Assembly: GCF_001005725.1 (NCBI RefSeq)
Contig: NZ_LBIC01000001.1
Span: 646,501 to 710,500, forward strand
Source: Sphingobium chungbukense
Lineage (GTDB): Bacteria; Pseudomonadota; Alphaproteobacteria; Sphingomonadales; Sphingomonadaceae
Length of the DNA stretch: 64,000 bases
Direction of reading: 5' to 3'
The notes under the pieces were generated by a model, which did not search any database, was not told the origin of the DNA, and saw only the letters and a list, made by a program, of their open reading frames with translations. The first letter of the stretch is position 1; every line of letters begins with the position of its first letter. Positions 52,839 through 62,756 of this stretch are shown piece by piece. The position numbers and the translations under genes were made by a program.

Positions 52839-53720
52839 TCAGCCGGTGATGCCGACGTCCATCCGGAACCGCCGTTCCTCCCCGGGCGCCAACCGCATGA
52901 TCCCCTGCTTTGCCCAGACATCGCCCTCGAATCCCACAGGGTCTGCCATCCCCGCCCAGGGTTCGACGCAGAGATAATGCGCGCCAGGCTTCTGCCACAG
53001 CCCCAGCCAGGGCGTGTCGGGAAAGTCTATCTTCAGGCCGGTCCGCCCCGGCACGCCCCAGAACAGGCTGCGACTTTCCAGCCGGTCCCAGATCAGCGCG
53101 TCGCCCTCGAACATCGCATGTGTCGGCGTCAGCCTGTCGCCTTCGACCGGCGAGGCCACCGGTTCCAGGGCAATCAGCCCCGGCTCGGCCCCGACCTTCC
53201 GGATCGGCGCGGCCTCGGCCTTTTCGAACAGCACCCTATGCTCCTCTGCTGTGCCGCCATAGGGCAGGGGCCAGGCGAAGGCGGGATGATAGCCGAAGGA
53301 AAAGGGCATGTCGTCCACGCCCCGATTGGCCACCGTCGCCGTCATCCGCAGCGTCCGCCCCTCGGCCGCAAAGTGCACGTCCAGCCGGAAATCGAAGGGA
53401 TAGACGGCGCGCGTCTCCTCATCCGCCTCCAGCCGGAAGGTCGCGGCGTCGCCGCTCCGCTCCACCAGCGCAAAGCCCTTCCGCCGCGCAAAGCCATGCT
53501 GCGCCATCGGATAGTCGCCCCCCTCGAAGCGATAGACATCCCCCCGCGACCGGCCGACGAAGGGAAAGAGCAGCGGCGCATGCCCGGTCCACCAGCGCGG
53601 GTCGGCGTCCGTCATCAACTCGCGCCCATCGGCGTCCCTGATCGACCACAGCTCCGCGCCCATGGGATGGATGCTGGCGCTCAGGCCGTCCGAGCCGATG
53701 GTGATGAACGCGTCGGTCAT
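52839..53720 (-). CDS. Aldose 1-epimerase family protein
   Basis: 293 residues, galactose-mutarotase-like beta-sandwich. Conserved pieces: GAELWSIRDADGRELMTDADP, HGFARRKGFALVERSGD with the His, FSFGYHPAFAWPL with the second His, and EPWAGMADPVGFEG near the end with the catalytic Glu. It resembles the LacX/YeaD-like subgroup rather than strict GalM. Its substrate is probably a sugar or sugar phosphate. Single gene with 44 bases to prfC. Confidence 0.85.
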   Translation of the reverse strand: MTDAFITIGSDGLSASIHPMGAELWSIRDADGRELMTDADPRWWTGHAPLLFPFVGRSRGDVYRFEGGDYPMAQHGFARRKGFALVERSGDAATFRLEADEETRAVYPFDFRLDVHFAAEGRTLRMTATVANRGVDDMPFSFGYHPAFAWPLPYGGTAEEHRVLFEKAEAAPIRKVGAEPGLIALEPVASPVEGDRLTPTHAMFEGDALIWDRLESRSLFWGVPGRTGLKIDFPDTPWLGLWQKPGAHYLCVEPWAGMADPVGFEGDVWAKQGIMRLAPGEERRFRMDVGITG

Positions 53721-53757
53721 GTGGCAAGCCTCTTTTATTGCCGCGCTGGGGGCAAGA

Positions 53758-54471
53758 TCATAAATCCATCGCAGGTGGTCCTGGAAAAGGCCCGGAACGC
53801 CAGAAAAGGAGCAGGCCGAGCGCGAAGACCGCCTCGGCCAGAAGCGCCAGAATGTCCGCCTGGATCACCGTTGCATTGGCCAGTTCCGGCGCGATCAGCG
53901 CGACCGACCGCACTGTCATTTGAAGGAGGCCGCCCAGCGCCAGCCCGATGCCGACCACCTTGGGCAGCCGCCCTGACCGAAAGGCCAGCAACCCGATCAG
54001 CAGCAGATAAAGCCCGATGAAGATGCGCGCCACGCCCTGCATCGCCTGCCCCAGGGCGAGCGAAAGCTGCACCAGCGAATGCACTTCGGTCAGGCTGATG
54101 CCTGGATGCGGCGCGCCGTCGAGCAGGACCGGCGGCGTCATGGTCGCAAGGCCGCTCGCCGCCAGCGCTGCAATCCCTGTCAGTGCGGCCATCGCCGCCA
54201 CCCGCGCCAGATGGCGGGCGACAGGCGCGAACAAGGCATAGAGCAGTGCAGTCGCGACTATCATCGCGCACAGCATCGCCACGTCGCTCGCTTCCCCGGC
54301 CCGGTAGAGCCAGGGATAATCGCCGATGTTGCGCGCCGTTTCGCGCCCATTGCCAGGCACCACGAGCGCCGCCCGCACCACCGAATCGCCGAAGATGCGG
54401 GCCGCCATCGCGCCGAGGATGAACAGCCCGGCGATCCGCGCCTTCCCTTCAACCCCGGCGAACAGCTTCAT
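53758..54471 (-). CDS. DUF4386-type membrane protein
   Basis: 237 residues with six or more membrane segments. IAGLFILGAMAARIFGDSVVRAALVVPGNG at the start, quoted as FILGAMAARIFGDSVVRAAL, and LHSL-like HSLVQLSLALGQAMQGVARIFIGLYLLLIG (quoted: QGVARIFIGLYLLLIG) fit DUF4386. Function is unknown for the family. It lies between the aldose epimerase and pheT in the same direction, 21 bases before... after pheT (stop 54493 to start 54471). Confidence 0.75.
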   Translation of the reverse strand: MKLFAGVEGKARIAGLFILGAMAARIFGDSVVRAALVVPGNGRETARNIGDYPWLYRAGEASDVAMLCAMIVATALLYALFAPVARHLARVAAMAALTGIAALAASGLATMTPPVLLDGAPHPGISLTEVHSLVQLSLALGQAMQGVARIFIGLYLLLIGLLAFRSGRLPKVVGIGLALGGLLQMTVRSVALIAPELANATVIQADILALLAEAVFALGLLLFWRSGPFPGPPAMDL

Positions 54472-54492
54472 GCCTGCCCCCCATGCCTGCCC

Positions 54493-56934
54493 TTAGGCCC
54501 GCAACAGGCCGCCCAGCTTTTCGGCAGCCTTCACCACCGCCGCGCTGATCGCGTCCAGCTCCTCCTGGGAGAAGCTTTTTTCGCCCGGTTGCAGGGTGAT
54601 CTCGACGGCCAGGCTCTTCTTGCTGTCCTCCACGCCCGGCCCGACGAACAGGTCGAACAGCCGCGCATCGACAATGGCCTTCTTGTCCGCGTTCCTGACC
54701 GCGCGGACCAGCGCATCGGCCTCGACGGCGTCGTCGATGACGAAGGCGAAGTCGCGCTTCACCGCCTGCAAGGCGGGGGGGGCGTAGGGCGCGCGCATGA
54801 AGCCGCTCTTGCGCTTGCCCGGAATGGCATCGAGGAAAATCTCGCCCGCGACCACCGCGCCGGCCAGCCCGAACTGCTTGGCCAGGCTGGGGTGCAGCAC
54901 CCCGAATTCGGCCAGCACCACTTTCGGTCCCAGGCGCAGCGTGCCCGACTGGCCGGGATGATAGGCGCCGGACGCCTCGCCGAAGCTCTGGAGGTTCGCG
55001 ACCGGCGCGCCCGCCGCGGCCAGCAGCGCAATCACCTCGGCCTTGGCGTCGAAGGCGGAAAAGGCCTGTGCCTTGCCCGTCTGCCAGCCGCGGGTCGTTT
55101 TCTCGCCTGCCAAAACGAAGCCGACCGTGGCCCGCTCCCAGCTCCCATCTTTCTGGCCGGCGAAATAGCGCCGCCCCAGTTCGAACAGCCGCACCGAGGC
55201 CGCACCGCGATCCATGTTCCGCCGCGTGGCCGACAGCAGGCCGGGCAGCAGCGAAGGCCGCATGACCTTCAGCTCTTCGGAGATCGGATTGGCCAAAACC
55301 CATGCCGCCGTCCGGTCGCCGCCGCCGATGCAGGCCGCTTCCTTCTCCGAAATGAAGGACCAGTTGATCGCCTCGGCCAGGCCACGCGCCGCCGCCGTGC
55401 GCCGCACCCGGCGCTCGACCAGCTGCTCGCTGGTGGCGGTGGGCTTGGCGACACCCGGCGCACGGGGCAGGGGGGTAGAAGGCACCTGGTCCAGCCCGAC
55501 GATGCGCACCACTTCCTCGACGATATCGGGCCAGCCGTCGATGTCACGACGCCAGCTCGGCACGCTGACGGTCCAGTTGGCCGGCGTCGTCACCGGCACG
55601 CCGTCCTGATATTCGAAGGTGGAATCATGGCCGGTAACGCCGAAGCCCAGGCTTTCGAGGATGCGTTTCTGCTCGCTCTCGGCCACATCGACGCCCGCCA
55701 GCGCCAGGCATTGCGACGGCTCGTAGGTCACGACCTTGTTTGCCACCGGCGGCGTACCCGCCCGCGTCGCTTCGCTTGGGCTGCCGCCGCAAAGTTGCGT
55801 CACCAGATAGGTCGCGATCGACAGGCCGTCGTCGAGGAAAGCCGGGTCCACGCCCCGCTCGAACCGTGCGCGTGCGTCGCTGGTCAACGCCAGCTTCTGC
55901 CCCGTCACCGCGATCCGTTCCGGCGTGAAATAGGCGCATTCGATCAGCACATCGGTCGTGGCGTCCGTGGCGCCGGAATGCTCGCCGCCCATGATGCCGC
56001 CAATGTCGTGCACGGCCTCATCGTCGGCGATCACCGTCATCGTCTCGTCGACGCCATAGGTCTTGCCGTTGAGCGCCAGCACCTGCTCGCCCTCACGCCC
56101 CTTGCGCGCCACCAACCCGCCCTTGAGCGTCGCCATGTCATAGACATGCAGCGGCCGCCCCAGGTCGATCATGATATAGTTGGTGATGTCGACCAGAGTG
56201 CTGATCGGCTTCTGTCCGATGGCTTTCAATTGCTTCGCCATCCATGCGGGCGACGAACCGTTTTTCACGCCGCGCACCGTCCGTGCGAAGAAAGCCGGGC
56301 AGCCATTGGCATCTTCGACCCGCACGTCCGGCCCCGGGCCCACGCCCTCGATCGTCGGCACGACGATCGCGTTCAGCGTACCCAGCCCCGCCGCCGCCAG
56401 ATCGCGCGCAATGCCGCGCACGCCCATGCAATCCTGCCGGTTCGGCGTGATCGACACGTCGATCACCGGATCGTCGAGGCCAGCCCATTGCGCATAGACC
56501 TGTCCCACCGGGGCATCCGGGTTCAGTTCGATGATCCCGTCATGATCCTCGCCCAGTTCCAGTTCCCGGAACGAGCACATCATGCCGTTGGATTCGACCC
56601 CGCGAATGGCTGTCTTCTTCAGCACCATGCCGTTGACCGGCACGACCGCGCCCTCGGTCCCGAACACGCCGACAAGGCCGGCGCGGGCATTGGGCGCACC
56701 GCACACGACCTGCAACGCGCCGTCGCCCGCATCCACGGTCAGCACCTGCAACTTGTCGGCCTGCGGATGGGGATCGGCGGTCAGCACCCTGGCGATGCGG
56801 AAGGCACCCAGCTTCTCCGCCGGATTCTCCACGCCCTCGACCTCAAGCCCGATGTTGGTCAGGCCCTTCAGGATCGTCGGCAGGTCGGCATCGGTCGCAA
56901 GATGCGTCTTGAGCCAGCTCAGCGTGAACTTCAT
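54493..56934 (-). CDS. pheT: Phenylalanine-tRNA ligase, beta subunit
   Basis: 813 residues, full length. N-terminal tRNA-binding EMAP-like domain (about 40-150; [19 protein letters not shown] and [12 protein letters not shown]), B3/B4 editing domain ([18 protein letters not shown] and [19 protein letters not shown]), B5, core B6-B7 and a C-terminal anticodon-binding FDX domain ([16 protein letters not shown] to the end). Forms the alpha2-beta2 enzyme with PheS. The ATG at 56934 overlaps the pheS stop by 4 bases. Confidence 0.97.
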   Translation of the reverse strand: MKFTLSWLKTHLATDADLPTILKGLTNIGLEVEGVENPAEKLGAFRIARVLTADPHPQADKLQVLTVDAGDGALQVVCGAPNARAGLVGVFGTEGAVVPVNGMVLKKTAIRGVESNGMMCSFRELELGEDHDGIIELNPDAPVGQVYAQWAGLDDPVIDVSITPNRQDCMGVRGIARDLAAAGLGTLNAIVVPTIEGVGPGPDVRVEDANGCPAFFARTVRGVKNGSSPAWMAKQLKAIGQKPISTLVDITNYIMIDLGRPLHVYDMATLKGGLVARKGREGEQVLALNGKTYGVDETMTVIADDEAVHDIGGIMGGEHSGATDATTDVLIECAYFTPERIAVTGQKLALTSDARARFERGVDPAFLDDGLSIATYLVTQLCGGSPSEATRAGTPPVANKVVTYEPSQCLALAGVDVAESEQKRILESLGFGVTGHDSTFEYQDGVPVTTPANWTVSVPSWRRDIDGWPDIVEEVVRIVGLDQVPSTPLPRAPGVAKPTATSEQLVERRVRRTAAARGLAEAINWSFISEKEAACIGGGDRTAAWVLANPISEELKVMRPSLLPGLLSATRRNMDRGAASVRLFELGRRYFAGQKDGSWERATVGFVLAGEKTTRGWQTGKAQAFSAFDAKAEVIALLAAAGAPVANLQSFGEASGAYHPGQSGTLRLGPKVVLAEFGVLHPSLAKQFGLAGAVVAGEIFLDAIPGKRKSGFMRAPYAPPALQAVKRDFAFVIDDAVEADALVRAVRNADKKAIVDARLFDLFVGPGVEDSKKSLAVEITLQPGEKSFSQEELDAISAAVVKAAEKLGGLLRA

Positions 56935-58022
56935 GCGCCCACTCCTCCGCTCAGCGTGGGAACATCCAGGCCCATGAAGCCATAATGTTTCAGCCAGCGC
57001 AGATCGCCGTCGAAGAAAGCACGCAAGTCGTTCATCCCATATTTCAGCATCGCCAGCCGGTCGACGCCGGTGCCGAAGGCAAAGCCCTGCCATTCATCCG
57101 GGTCCAGCCCGCAAGCCTCGATCACGCGACGGTTGACCATGCCGCTGCCCAGCACTTCCAGCCAGCCGCCGCCGGGCGCATCGCCGTCGCCGCCGATCAC
57201 CCGCTGGCCGTTGATCAACGTGTAGCCGACATCGACCTCCACCGAAGGCTCGGTAAAGGGGAAATAGCTCGGCCGCAGCCGCAGCACGATATCGTCCCGC
57301 TCGAAGAAGGCCTTGAGGAAGGTCTCCAGCGTCCATTTGAGATGCCCAAGGGTGATGCCCTTGTCGATCACCAGTCCCTCGATCTGATGGAACATCGGCG
57401 TGTGCGTCGCGTCGCTGTCCGACCGGTAGACCCGCCCCGGCGCGATGATGCGGATCGGCGGCTCCCCGTTCATCATCGTACGGATCTGCACCGGAGAGGT
57501 GTGGGTGCGCAGCAGCATCTTTTTCCCATCCTCGGCGTCGGGGAAATAGAAGGTGTCATGCATCGCCCGCGCGGGATGGGTTTCCGGAATGTTGAGCGCG
57601 GTGAAATTATGCCAGTCGTCCTCGATCTCCGGCCCCGTAGCGACGGAGAAGCCGAGATCCGCGAAAATCTCCGCCAGTTCGTCCATCACCTGGGACACCG
57701 GATGCACCGATCCCTGCGGGCCGATGTCGGCGGGCAGGGTCATGTCGATTGTCTCTGCGGCCAGCTTGGCATCGAGCGCCGCCTGCTCCAGCGCCGCCTT
57801 CTTCTCCGCCAGCGCGGCGGTCACGCTCTCGCGCAAATCCTGGATCGGCGGGCCTTTCTCCAGCCGCTCCTCCGGGCTCATGGGGCCGAGGGTCTTGAGC
57901 AGCCCCGTCACCACGCCATTCTTGCCCATGGCGCCCACACGAAGGGTTTCCAGCGCCTCCAGCGTATCGGCGGCGGCGATGTCGGCGATCAGGCCGGCTT
58001 TCAATGCGCTAATCTCGGTCAT
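56931..58022 (-). CDS. pheS: Phenylalanine-tRNA ligase, alpha subunit
   Basis: 363 residues. The catalytic class II subunit: N-terminal coiled coil (about 1-90), then motif 2 with [28 protein letters not shown], quoted as [20 protein letters not shown], and motif 3 with [17 protein letters not shown] near 315. It activates Phe and charges tRNA-Phe. The leader upstream of 58022 holds a hairpin and a 16-base direct repeat (see separate entries). Confidence 0.97.
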   Translation of the reverse strand: MTEISALKAGLIADIAAADTLEALETLRVGAMGKNGVVTGLLKTLGPMSPEERLEKGPPIQDLRESVTAALAEKKAALEQAALDAKLAAETIDMTLPADIGPQGSVHPVSQVMDELAEIFADLGFSVATGPEIEDDWHNFTALNIPETHPARAMHDTFYFPDAEDGKKMLLRTHTSPVQIRTMMNGEPPIRIIAPGRVYRSDSDATHTPMFHQIEGLVIDKGITLGHLKWTLETFLKAFFERDDIVLRLRPSYFPFTEPSVEVDVGYTLINGQRVIGGDGDAPGGGWLEVLGSGMVNRRVIEACGLDPDEWQGFAFGTGVDRLAMLKYGMNDLRAFFDGDLRWLKHYGFMGLDVPTLSGGVGA

Positions 58023-58055
58023 TCGTCTTCCAGATGGAGATGGCGGAAATATGCC

Positions 58056-58076
58056 CCGCGCCTTAGCCCGGCGCGG
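58056..58076 (-). promoter_or_regulatory. Hairpin in the pheS leader
   Basis: CCGCGCC, 7-base loop TTAGCCC, GGCGCGG: a perfect 7-bp stem starting 34 bases before the pheS start. There is no T-run. It could be an untranslated control structure or only a GC-rich coincidence. Confidence 0.35.
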
Positions 58077-58114
58077 CGCGCAAGAAAAGGGAGTGCGACG
58101 CGCAAGAAAAGGGA
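58077..58114. repeat. Tandem 16-base direct repeat in the pheS upstream region
   Basis: CGCGCAAGAAAAGGGA occurs at 58077-58092 and again at 58099-58114, a 22-base period. The intervening six bases are GTGCGA. It lies in the 103 bases between the pheS start and the lysE stop, next to a hairpin. Confidence 0.6.
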
Positions 58115-58125
58115 TAGGCGCGAAC

Positions 58126-58746
58126 TCAGGCCCGCGCGCCCAGCAGCGCCCCGCCGAACCCGATGAACATCAGCCCCGTTCCCCGGTTGAACAGCCTCTG
58201 CCGGTTCGCGGGCGCCAGCCAGCGGGCGAGCTTCACCCCGCCCAGCGCATAGACGCACTGCCAGCCGAACTCGATGGCGACGAAGCTGACCACCAAGATC
58301 GCCAACTGCACCGAGAAGGGCCGGTCCGTATCGATGAACTGCGGAAACAGCGCGGCGGCGAAGATGATGAGCTTGGGATTGGAAAGCCCCGTCAACAGTC
58401 CGGTGCCGTAGAGCGCCCGCAACGACCGCGTCTGTGTCGCGCCGATTTCGCCTGCATCCCCCACCGGCGCTCGCCACGCCTTGATCCCCAGCCAGATCAG
58501 ATAGGCGACGCCCGCATAGCGCAGCACATCGAACAGCCGGGGTGAAGCCTTGAGCAATGCGCCCAAGCCCAGCGCGGAGGTGATCAGGCACAGCAGGATC
58601 GCGCTCATCAGCCCGGCCATGGTGGCGACCGCCCGGCGCGGCCCATGATGGATGCTCTGCGTCATCACATGCAGCATATTCGGTCCCGGCGTGGCCGAGA
58701 TCAGGAAAACCGCCGTGACGTACAACCACCAGACATGCAGCGACAT
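58126..58746 (-). CDS. LysE-family amino acid exporter (RhtB type)
   Basis: 206 residues, five to six membrane segments. The family start [21 protein letters not shown], then [20 protein letters not shown], are diagnostic of LysE/RhtB translocators, which export amino acids such as lysine, homoserine and threonine. Substrate unknown. Separated from rplT by a strong terminator (58777-58810). The pheS stretch of direct repeats lies 12 bases beyond its stop. Confidence 0.88.
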   Translation of the reverse strand: MSLHVWWLYVTAVFLISATPGPNMLHVMTQSIHHGPRRAVATMAGLMSAILLCLITSALGLGALLKASPRLFDVLRYAGVAYLIWLGIKAWRAPVGDAGEIGATQTRSLRALYGTGLLTGLSNPKLIIFAAALFPQFIDTDRPFSVQLAILVVSFVAIEFGWQCVYALGGVKLARWLAPANRQRLFNRGTGLMFIGFGGALLGARA

Positions 58747-58776
58747 GGGATCAAGCCTCCGAAAAAGGCAGAAACG

Positions 58777-58810
58777 AAAAAGGGCGCCGAAGGCATCTGC
58801 CCCGGCGCCC
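58777..58810 (-). terminator. Intrinsic terminator of the rpmI-rplT operon
   Basis: Read on the minus strand: GGGCGCCG, 13-base loop, CGGCGCCC followed by TTTTT, 30 bases after the rplT stop. A perfect 8-bp stem plus T-run. Confidence 0.88.
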
Positions 58811-58839
58811 CTTTCAGACGATCTTGCGACCGATCCGGC

Positions 58840-59202
58840 TTAAGCCGCGGGCAGCGCAGCCTTCGCCTGGGCGATGATAGCGCTGAACGCCTCGCCTTCG
58901 TGCATCGCAATGTCGGCCAGAACCTTGCGGTCCAGCTCCACGCCGGCCAGCTTCAGGCCGTGCATGAACTGCGAATAGGTCAGGCCTTCGGCGCGGACGC
59001 CGGCGTTGATGCGCTGGATCCACAGGCCACGGAAGGTCCGCTTCTTGACCTTGCGGTCGCGATAAGCGTACTGGCCGGCCTTTTCGACAGCCTGGCGAGC
59101 GATGCGGATCGTGTTCTTGCGACGGCCATAATAGCCCTTCGCCTGATCCAGAATCCTCTTATGCTTCGCCTTGGTGGTCGTACCACGTTTTACGCGTGCC
59201 AT
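58840..59202 (-). CDS. rplT: 50S ribosomal protein L20
   Basis: 120 residues. [20 protein letters not shown] is the L20 start, then [32 protein letters not shown], quoted in part as [14 protein letters not shown], and [20 protein letters not shown]. Binds 23S rRNA early in 50S assembly. Same transcript as rpmI, 13 bases apart. infC, often first in this operon, is not present immediately upstream. Confidence 0.98.
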   Translation of the reverse strand: MARVKRGTTTKAKHKRILDQAKGYYGRRKNTIRIARQAVEKAGQYAYRDRKVKKRTFRGLWIQRINAGVRAEGLTYSQFMHGLKLAGVELDRKVLADIAMHEGEAFSAIIAQAKAALPAA

Positions 59203-59215
59203 GTGTCCCTACTCC

Positions 59216-59419
59216 TTACTTGAGGCCATAGGGCGCCCAGAGGCGCACGTGAGCCACGTCGGCGTCGGACATGACCGAGGTGCCGCGGTTCTGGCGGATA
59301 TACTTGGCGTTGTGGCTGATCAGGCGGTGACGCTTGCCAGCGACGCCGTGCTTGACCTTGCCGGAAGCGGTGAACTTGAAGCGCTTCTTCACACCGCTCT
59401 TGGTCTTGAGCTTGGGCAT
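59216..59419 (-). CDS. rpmI: 50S ribosomal protein L35
   Basis: 67 residues, the normal size. [20 protein letters not shown] begins the family, followed by [19 protein letters not shown] and [15 protein letters not shown]. Part of the large subunit near the P-site side. First gene of the rpmI-rplT pair in this window; infC is elsewhere. AAGGAG-like GAAAAAGGAGACGAAA precedes the ATG. Confidence 0.98.
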   Translation of the reverse strand: MPKLKTKSGVKKRFKFTASGKVKHGVAGKRHRLISHNAKYIRQNRGTSVMSDADVAHVRLWAPYGLK

Positions 59420-59576
59420 TTTCGTCTCCTTTTTCAGCGCGACGATTACGGACAGCCACGGCAGCCCTAGTTAGCCGGGCGGTCCTTCCGAATATCGCGA
59501 AGGGGCGCGCATAGTCGGATGCTTCCCCAAAAGCAAGCGATTCGGACCTAAAATCGCCGATCGACGTTGAACCGCC

Positions 59577-61745
59577 ATGGCCGACGCCGATCCCCTCCGG
59601 CCGGACTGCCCGGCGCAAGCGGTGCCCCACTCCGGCGGCGCACGCCACCATATCGGCCGCGCACGCGAACATTGGCGCAGACTCCCCCTTCCGATCCGCA
59701 TCCTGCTCTGGATCGTCGGCATTCTCTTCGCGCTCTGGCTGATCCTGTTCGTCACCAAGGGCCGCTTCCTGAAGCATCCGTTCGAACGCTTCCTCACCCA
59801 CCGCCTCGAACGCTCCGTCCAGGTCGGTGGCGATTTCCAGCTCTATTTCGATCCCATCGCCATCAAGTTCCGCGCCGAGCGGATAGCGGTCGCCAACACC
59901 CGGTGGGCCAGCCGCCCGCACGTCTTCCATGCCGACCTGATCGACACCCGCATCGCGCCCTTGAGCCTCCTTTTCGGTCCGAAATACAAGGTCCGCTCGC
60001 TGAACCTGCGCAACGCCGCCGCCGACCTCGAATGGTCCCGCGACGGCAAGGGCAACACATGGACCTTCGGCAAGCCCAAGAGGAAGGGCGAGCCGCTCAA
60101 CCTGCCCCTGATCCGCCGCGCGCTGCTCGCAGGCACGACTCTGCGCTACCGCGACCCCCGGATGCAGCTCGCCACCGACATCGGCTTCGAAACGGTCAAG
60201 GCACAGGATACCCGCTTCGCCAGCGACGTACGCTTCTCCGGCACCGGCACGATGCGCGACCGGCCCTTCACGCTGCGCGGCGGCTTGCTCTCGCCCAATG
60301 AAACGATAACGGGCGGCAGGAACAACCTCGCCCTCCACGCCGAAGCCGGCGCGACGATCCTCGAAGTCAGCGGCACGCTCCCCGGCGCTACCGAGATCGA
60401 GGGGGCCGACCTGCGCCTCACGACGCACGGCCCCAATCTCGCCTTGCTGTTCGACTTCCTGGGCGTCGCCATCCCCGAAACCCGCGCCTACCGCCTTACC
60501 TCCGCCCTCACCAGGCAGGACGGCGAATGGCGCTTCACCCATCTCAAGGGCCGGTTCGGCGACAGCGATCTTGCCGGGCGGCTGACCGTCTCCCTCCCCG
60601 ACAACCGCCTGCTGCTGAAGGCCGCGCTGACCACCCAGACCCTCGATATCCTCGATATAGGCCCCTTCATCGGTTATGATCCGCAAAGGCTGGAGGCGCA
60701 GGGCGCGAGTGGCGCGATCACCACCGTCAACGGCACGCCACGCGTCCTTCCCGATGCGCCGCTCCGGGTCGATGCCCTTCGCAATTTCGACGCCCGGCTC
60801 CAATATGATGTCCGCCGCGTCCGCGCGGAGCATGTGCCGATTTCCAATATCGGCCTCACCCTGGCGCTCGACCACAGCTTGCTCATCCTGTCGCCGCTGA
60901 CCTTCGACATGTCGGGCGGTCATCTCAGCTCCGACATTGCCATCGATGCGCGCGGAAAGCCGGTGCGCACCCAATATGACGTCCGCCTGTCGCCGACGCC
61001 CATGGGCAAGCTGCTCGCCCGCTGGGGGGTGGAGGAATCGGGCACCACCGGCACGATCAAGGCGCGCGTGCAGATGACGGGCCTGGGCGACACGCTTCAT
61101 GATTCGCTCGCCACATCGAACGGCCGTATCGCCGTCATCCTGCCCGCCGGTTCGATGTGGGCGCGCAACGTGCAACTGTCCGAACTCGATATCGGCACCT
61201 TCATCACCAAGATGTTCGAGAAGAAGCTGAAGGACCCTGTCCAAATCAATTGCGGCCTGATCGCCTTCACCGTCCGCAACGGCGTGGCGGCGGCAGACCC
61301 GATCATCATCGACACCAGGAAGAATGTCATGCTGGGCCGGGGCGGCTTTTCCTTCCGCAACGAAAGCCTCGACCTCGCCTTCCGCGCCGATGGCAAGAAA
61401 TTCAGCCTCTTTTCCGGCCAGTCGCCGATCGGCATCAAGGGCACCTTCGCCAGGCCCGGCGTCGATGTGATCAGTCCCGAACTGATCGCGCGGGGCGGCG
61501 CGGCCGCGGCGCTGGGCGTTGCCGCCAGTCCGCTGGCCGCCGTCCTTGCCTTTGTCGATGTGGGGGACGCGAAGAGCGCCGCCTGCGGTCCCGTCCTTGC
61601 CGGCGCCACCGCTGCCGCCCAACGCACCAAGGGAGGCAAACCCCGCGACGATGTGGGCAAAGGCACCACGGCCAAGGACGAAAGCGGCAAGGGCAGTCGG
61701 AAAGAGGAAAAAAGTCAGGAGAAGAAGTTCCTGGGCATCTTCTGA
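59577..61745 (+). CDS. AsmA-family protein
   Basis: 722 residues. One N-terminal membrane segment (about 40-60, IRILLWIVGILFALWLILF) anchors a large beta-rich extracytoplasmic body typical of AsmA/TamB-like proteins: HVFHADLIDTRIAPLSLLFG, LLFDFLGVAIPETRAY, and a C-terminal AsmA_2 domain (GTTGTIKARVQMTGLGDTLH, GLIAFTVRNGVAAADPIIID, MLGRGGFSFRNESLDLAFRA). Such proteins are thought to help lipid transport to, or stability of, the outer membrane. The tail after about 660 is a Lys/Glu/Gly-rich, probably disordered, end. Confidence 0.85.
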   Translation: MADADPLRPDCPAQAVPHSGGARHHIGRAREHWRRLPLPIRILLWIVGILFALWLILFVTKGRFLKHPFERFLTHRLERSVQVGGDFQLYFDPIAIKFRAERIAVANTRWASRPHVFHADLIDTRIAPLSLLFGPKYKVRSLNLRNAAADLEWSRDGKGNTWTFGKPKRKGEPLNLPLIRRALLAGTTLRYRDPRMQLATDIGFETVKAQDTRFASDVRFSGTGTMRDRPFTLRGGLLSPNETITGGRNNLALHAEAGATILEVSGTLPGATEIEGADLRLTTHGPNLALLFDFLGVAIPETRAYRLTSALTRQDGEWRFTHLKGRFGDSDLAGRLTVSLPDNRLLLKAALTTQTLDILDIGPFIGYDPQRLEAQGASGAITTVNGTPRVLPDAPLRVDALRNFDARLQYDVRRVRAEHVPISNIGLTLALDHSLLILSPLTFDMSGGHLSSDIAIDARGKPVRTQYDVRLSPTPMGKLLARWGVEESGTTGTIKARVQMTGLGDTLHDSLATSNGRIAVILPAGSMWARNVQLSELDIGTFITKMFEKKLKDPVQINCGLIAFTVRNGVAAADPIIIDTRKNVMLGRGGFSFRNESLDLAFRADGKKFSLFSGQSPIGIKGTFARPGVDVISPELIARGGAAAALGVAASPLAAVLAFVDVGDAKSAACGPVLAGATAAAQRTKGGKPRDDVGKGTTAKDESGKGSRKEEKSQEKKFLGIF

Positions 61746-61796
61746 TCGGACTGCAAAACGCCTATTATCGCCGCCTGTTCAGGAGAGGGTCAGGAT

Positions 61797-62210
61797 ATGA
61801 ACGAAGCACAAAGTCCGAAGGGAGGTGTCGTGCCGCACCTCACCATCGCCAATGACAAGGCGGCCGAAGCCATCGCCTTCTATTCCCGTGCGTTCGGCGC
61901 CACCGAACTGATGCGTCATGTGGCGGAGGGCCGCCAGCGGATCATGCACGCCCATCTGCGCATCAACGGCGGTTCCCTCATGCTGAACGACCATTTCCCC
62001 GAAATGAGCGGGGGTGCCCCGGCGCAGGCGCCCAGGGGTGTGACCCTGCACCTTGCGGTCGACAACGCCGACGCGTGGTGGAAGCGCGCCACCGATGCGG
62101 GCGCCAGCATCCGCGTCCCGATCGAGAACCAGTTCTGGGGCGAACGCTATGGCCAGCTCACCGATCCCTTCGGCCATATCTGGTCGATTGGCGGCCCGAT
62201 CGAGGAATAG
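61797..62210 (+). CDS. VOC-family protein (PhnB/glyoxalase-like)
   Basis: 137 residues. Two beta-alpha-beta-beta-beta modules: VVPHLTIANDKAAEAIAFYSRAFGATE, quoted as HLTIANDKAAEAIAFYSRAF, at the start and FGHIWSIGGPIEE at the end, plus HAHLRINGGSLMLNDHFPE. Looks like the PhnB/DUF1428 branch of the vicinal oxygen chelate family. Metal binding by His16 and others is possible but the reaction is unknown. Runs into the macro-domain gene 3 bases on. Confidence 0.84.
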   Translation: MNEAQSPKGGVVPHLTIANDKAAEAIAFYSRAFGATELMRHVAEGRQRIMHAHLRINGGSLMLNDHFPEMSGGAPAQAPRGVTLHLAVDNADAWWKRATDAGASIRVPIENQFWGERYGQLTDPFGHIWSIGGPIEE

Positions 62211-62213
62211 CCG

Positions 62214-62744
62214 ATGATCGCCGGTGCCACCCGATGGGACATATTGACCGGCGACATCACCCGCTGCGCCACCGACGCGATCGTCAACGCCGCGAATAGC
62301 AGTCTGCTGGGCGGCGGTGGCGTGGACGGCGCCATCCATCGCGCCGCGGGTCCACAATTGCTGGCGGAATGCCGTACCCTGGGCGGGTGCCCGACGGGCG
62401 AGGCGCGCATCACCGCCGGCTATCGCCTGCCGGCACGCCATGTGATCCACACGGTCGGCCCGGTCTGGCGGGGTGGCGACCATGGCGAACCTGAACTGCT
62501 CGCCAGCTGCTACCGGATGTCGCTTGCGCTGGCGCGGGACCATCAGTTGCGCAGCATCGCCTTCCCGGCGATTTCGACCGGCGTCTACGCCTTCCCGAAA
62601 GAACAGGCCGCTCGCATCGCCGCCGCCACGGTTCAGGCTGAATTGCAGGTGGGCCGGGACAGTTTCGACAGCATCCTCTTCGTCTGTTTCGACGAATCCA
62701 CCGCCGCTCTTTACGAGGAGGCGGTCGGAAAGCTGCTCGACTGA
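62214..62744 (+). CDS. Macro-domain protein, O-acetyl-ADP-ribose deacetylase type
   Basis: 176 residues, one macro domain. ADP-ribose-binding motifs: [20 protein letters not shown] near residue 24 (with Asn26/29 and Asp), [26 protein letters not shown], quoted as [20 protein letters not shown], and the distal loop [18 protein letters not shown]. Matches the YmdB/MacroD deacetylase class that cleaves O-acetyl-ADP-ribose. Translationally close to the VOC gene upstream, and convergent with hisN, 12 bases away. Confidence 0.92.
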   Translation: MIAGATRWDILTGDITRCATDAIVNAANSSLLGGGGVDGAIHRAAGPQLLAECRTLGGCPTGEARITAGYRLPARHVIHTVGPVWRGGDHGEPELLASCYRMSLALARDHQLRSIAFPAISTGVYAFPKEQAARIAAATVQAELQVGRDSFDSILFVCFDESTAALYEEAVGKLLD

Positions 62745-62756
62745 ATAATAAGCGGC

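Noticed and set aside
54079-56985. 968-codon plus-strand open frame opposite pheT
   Set aside because: Same reason: antisense to pheT, no domain, shadow-type composition.
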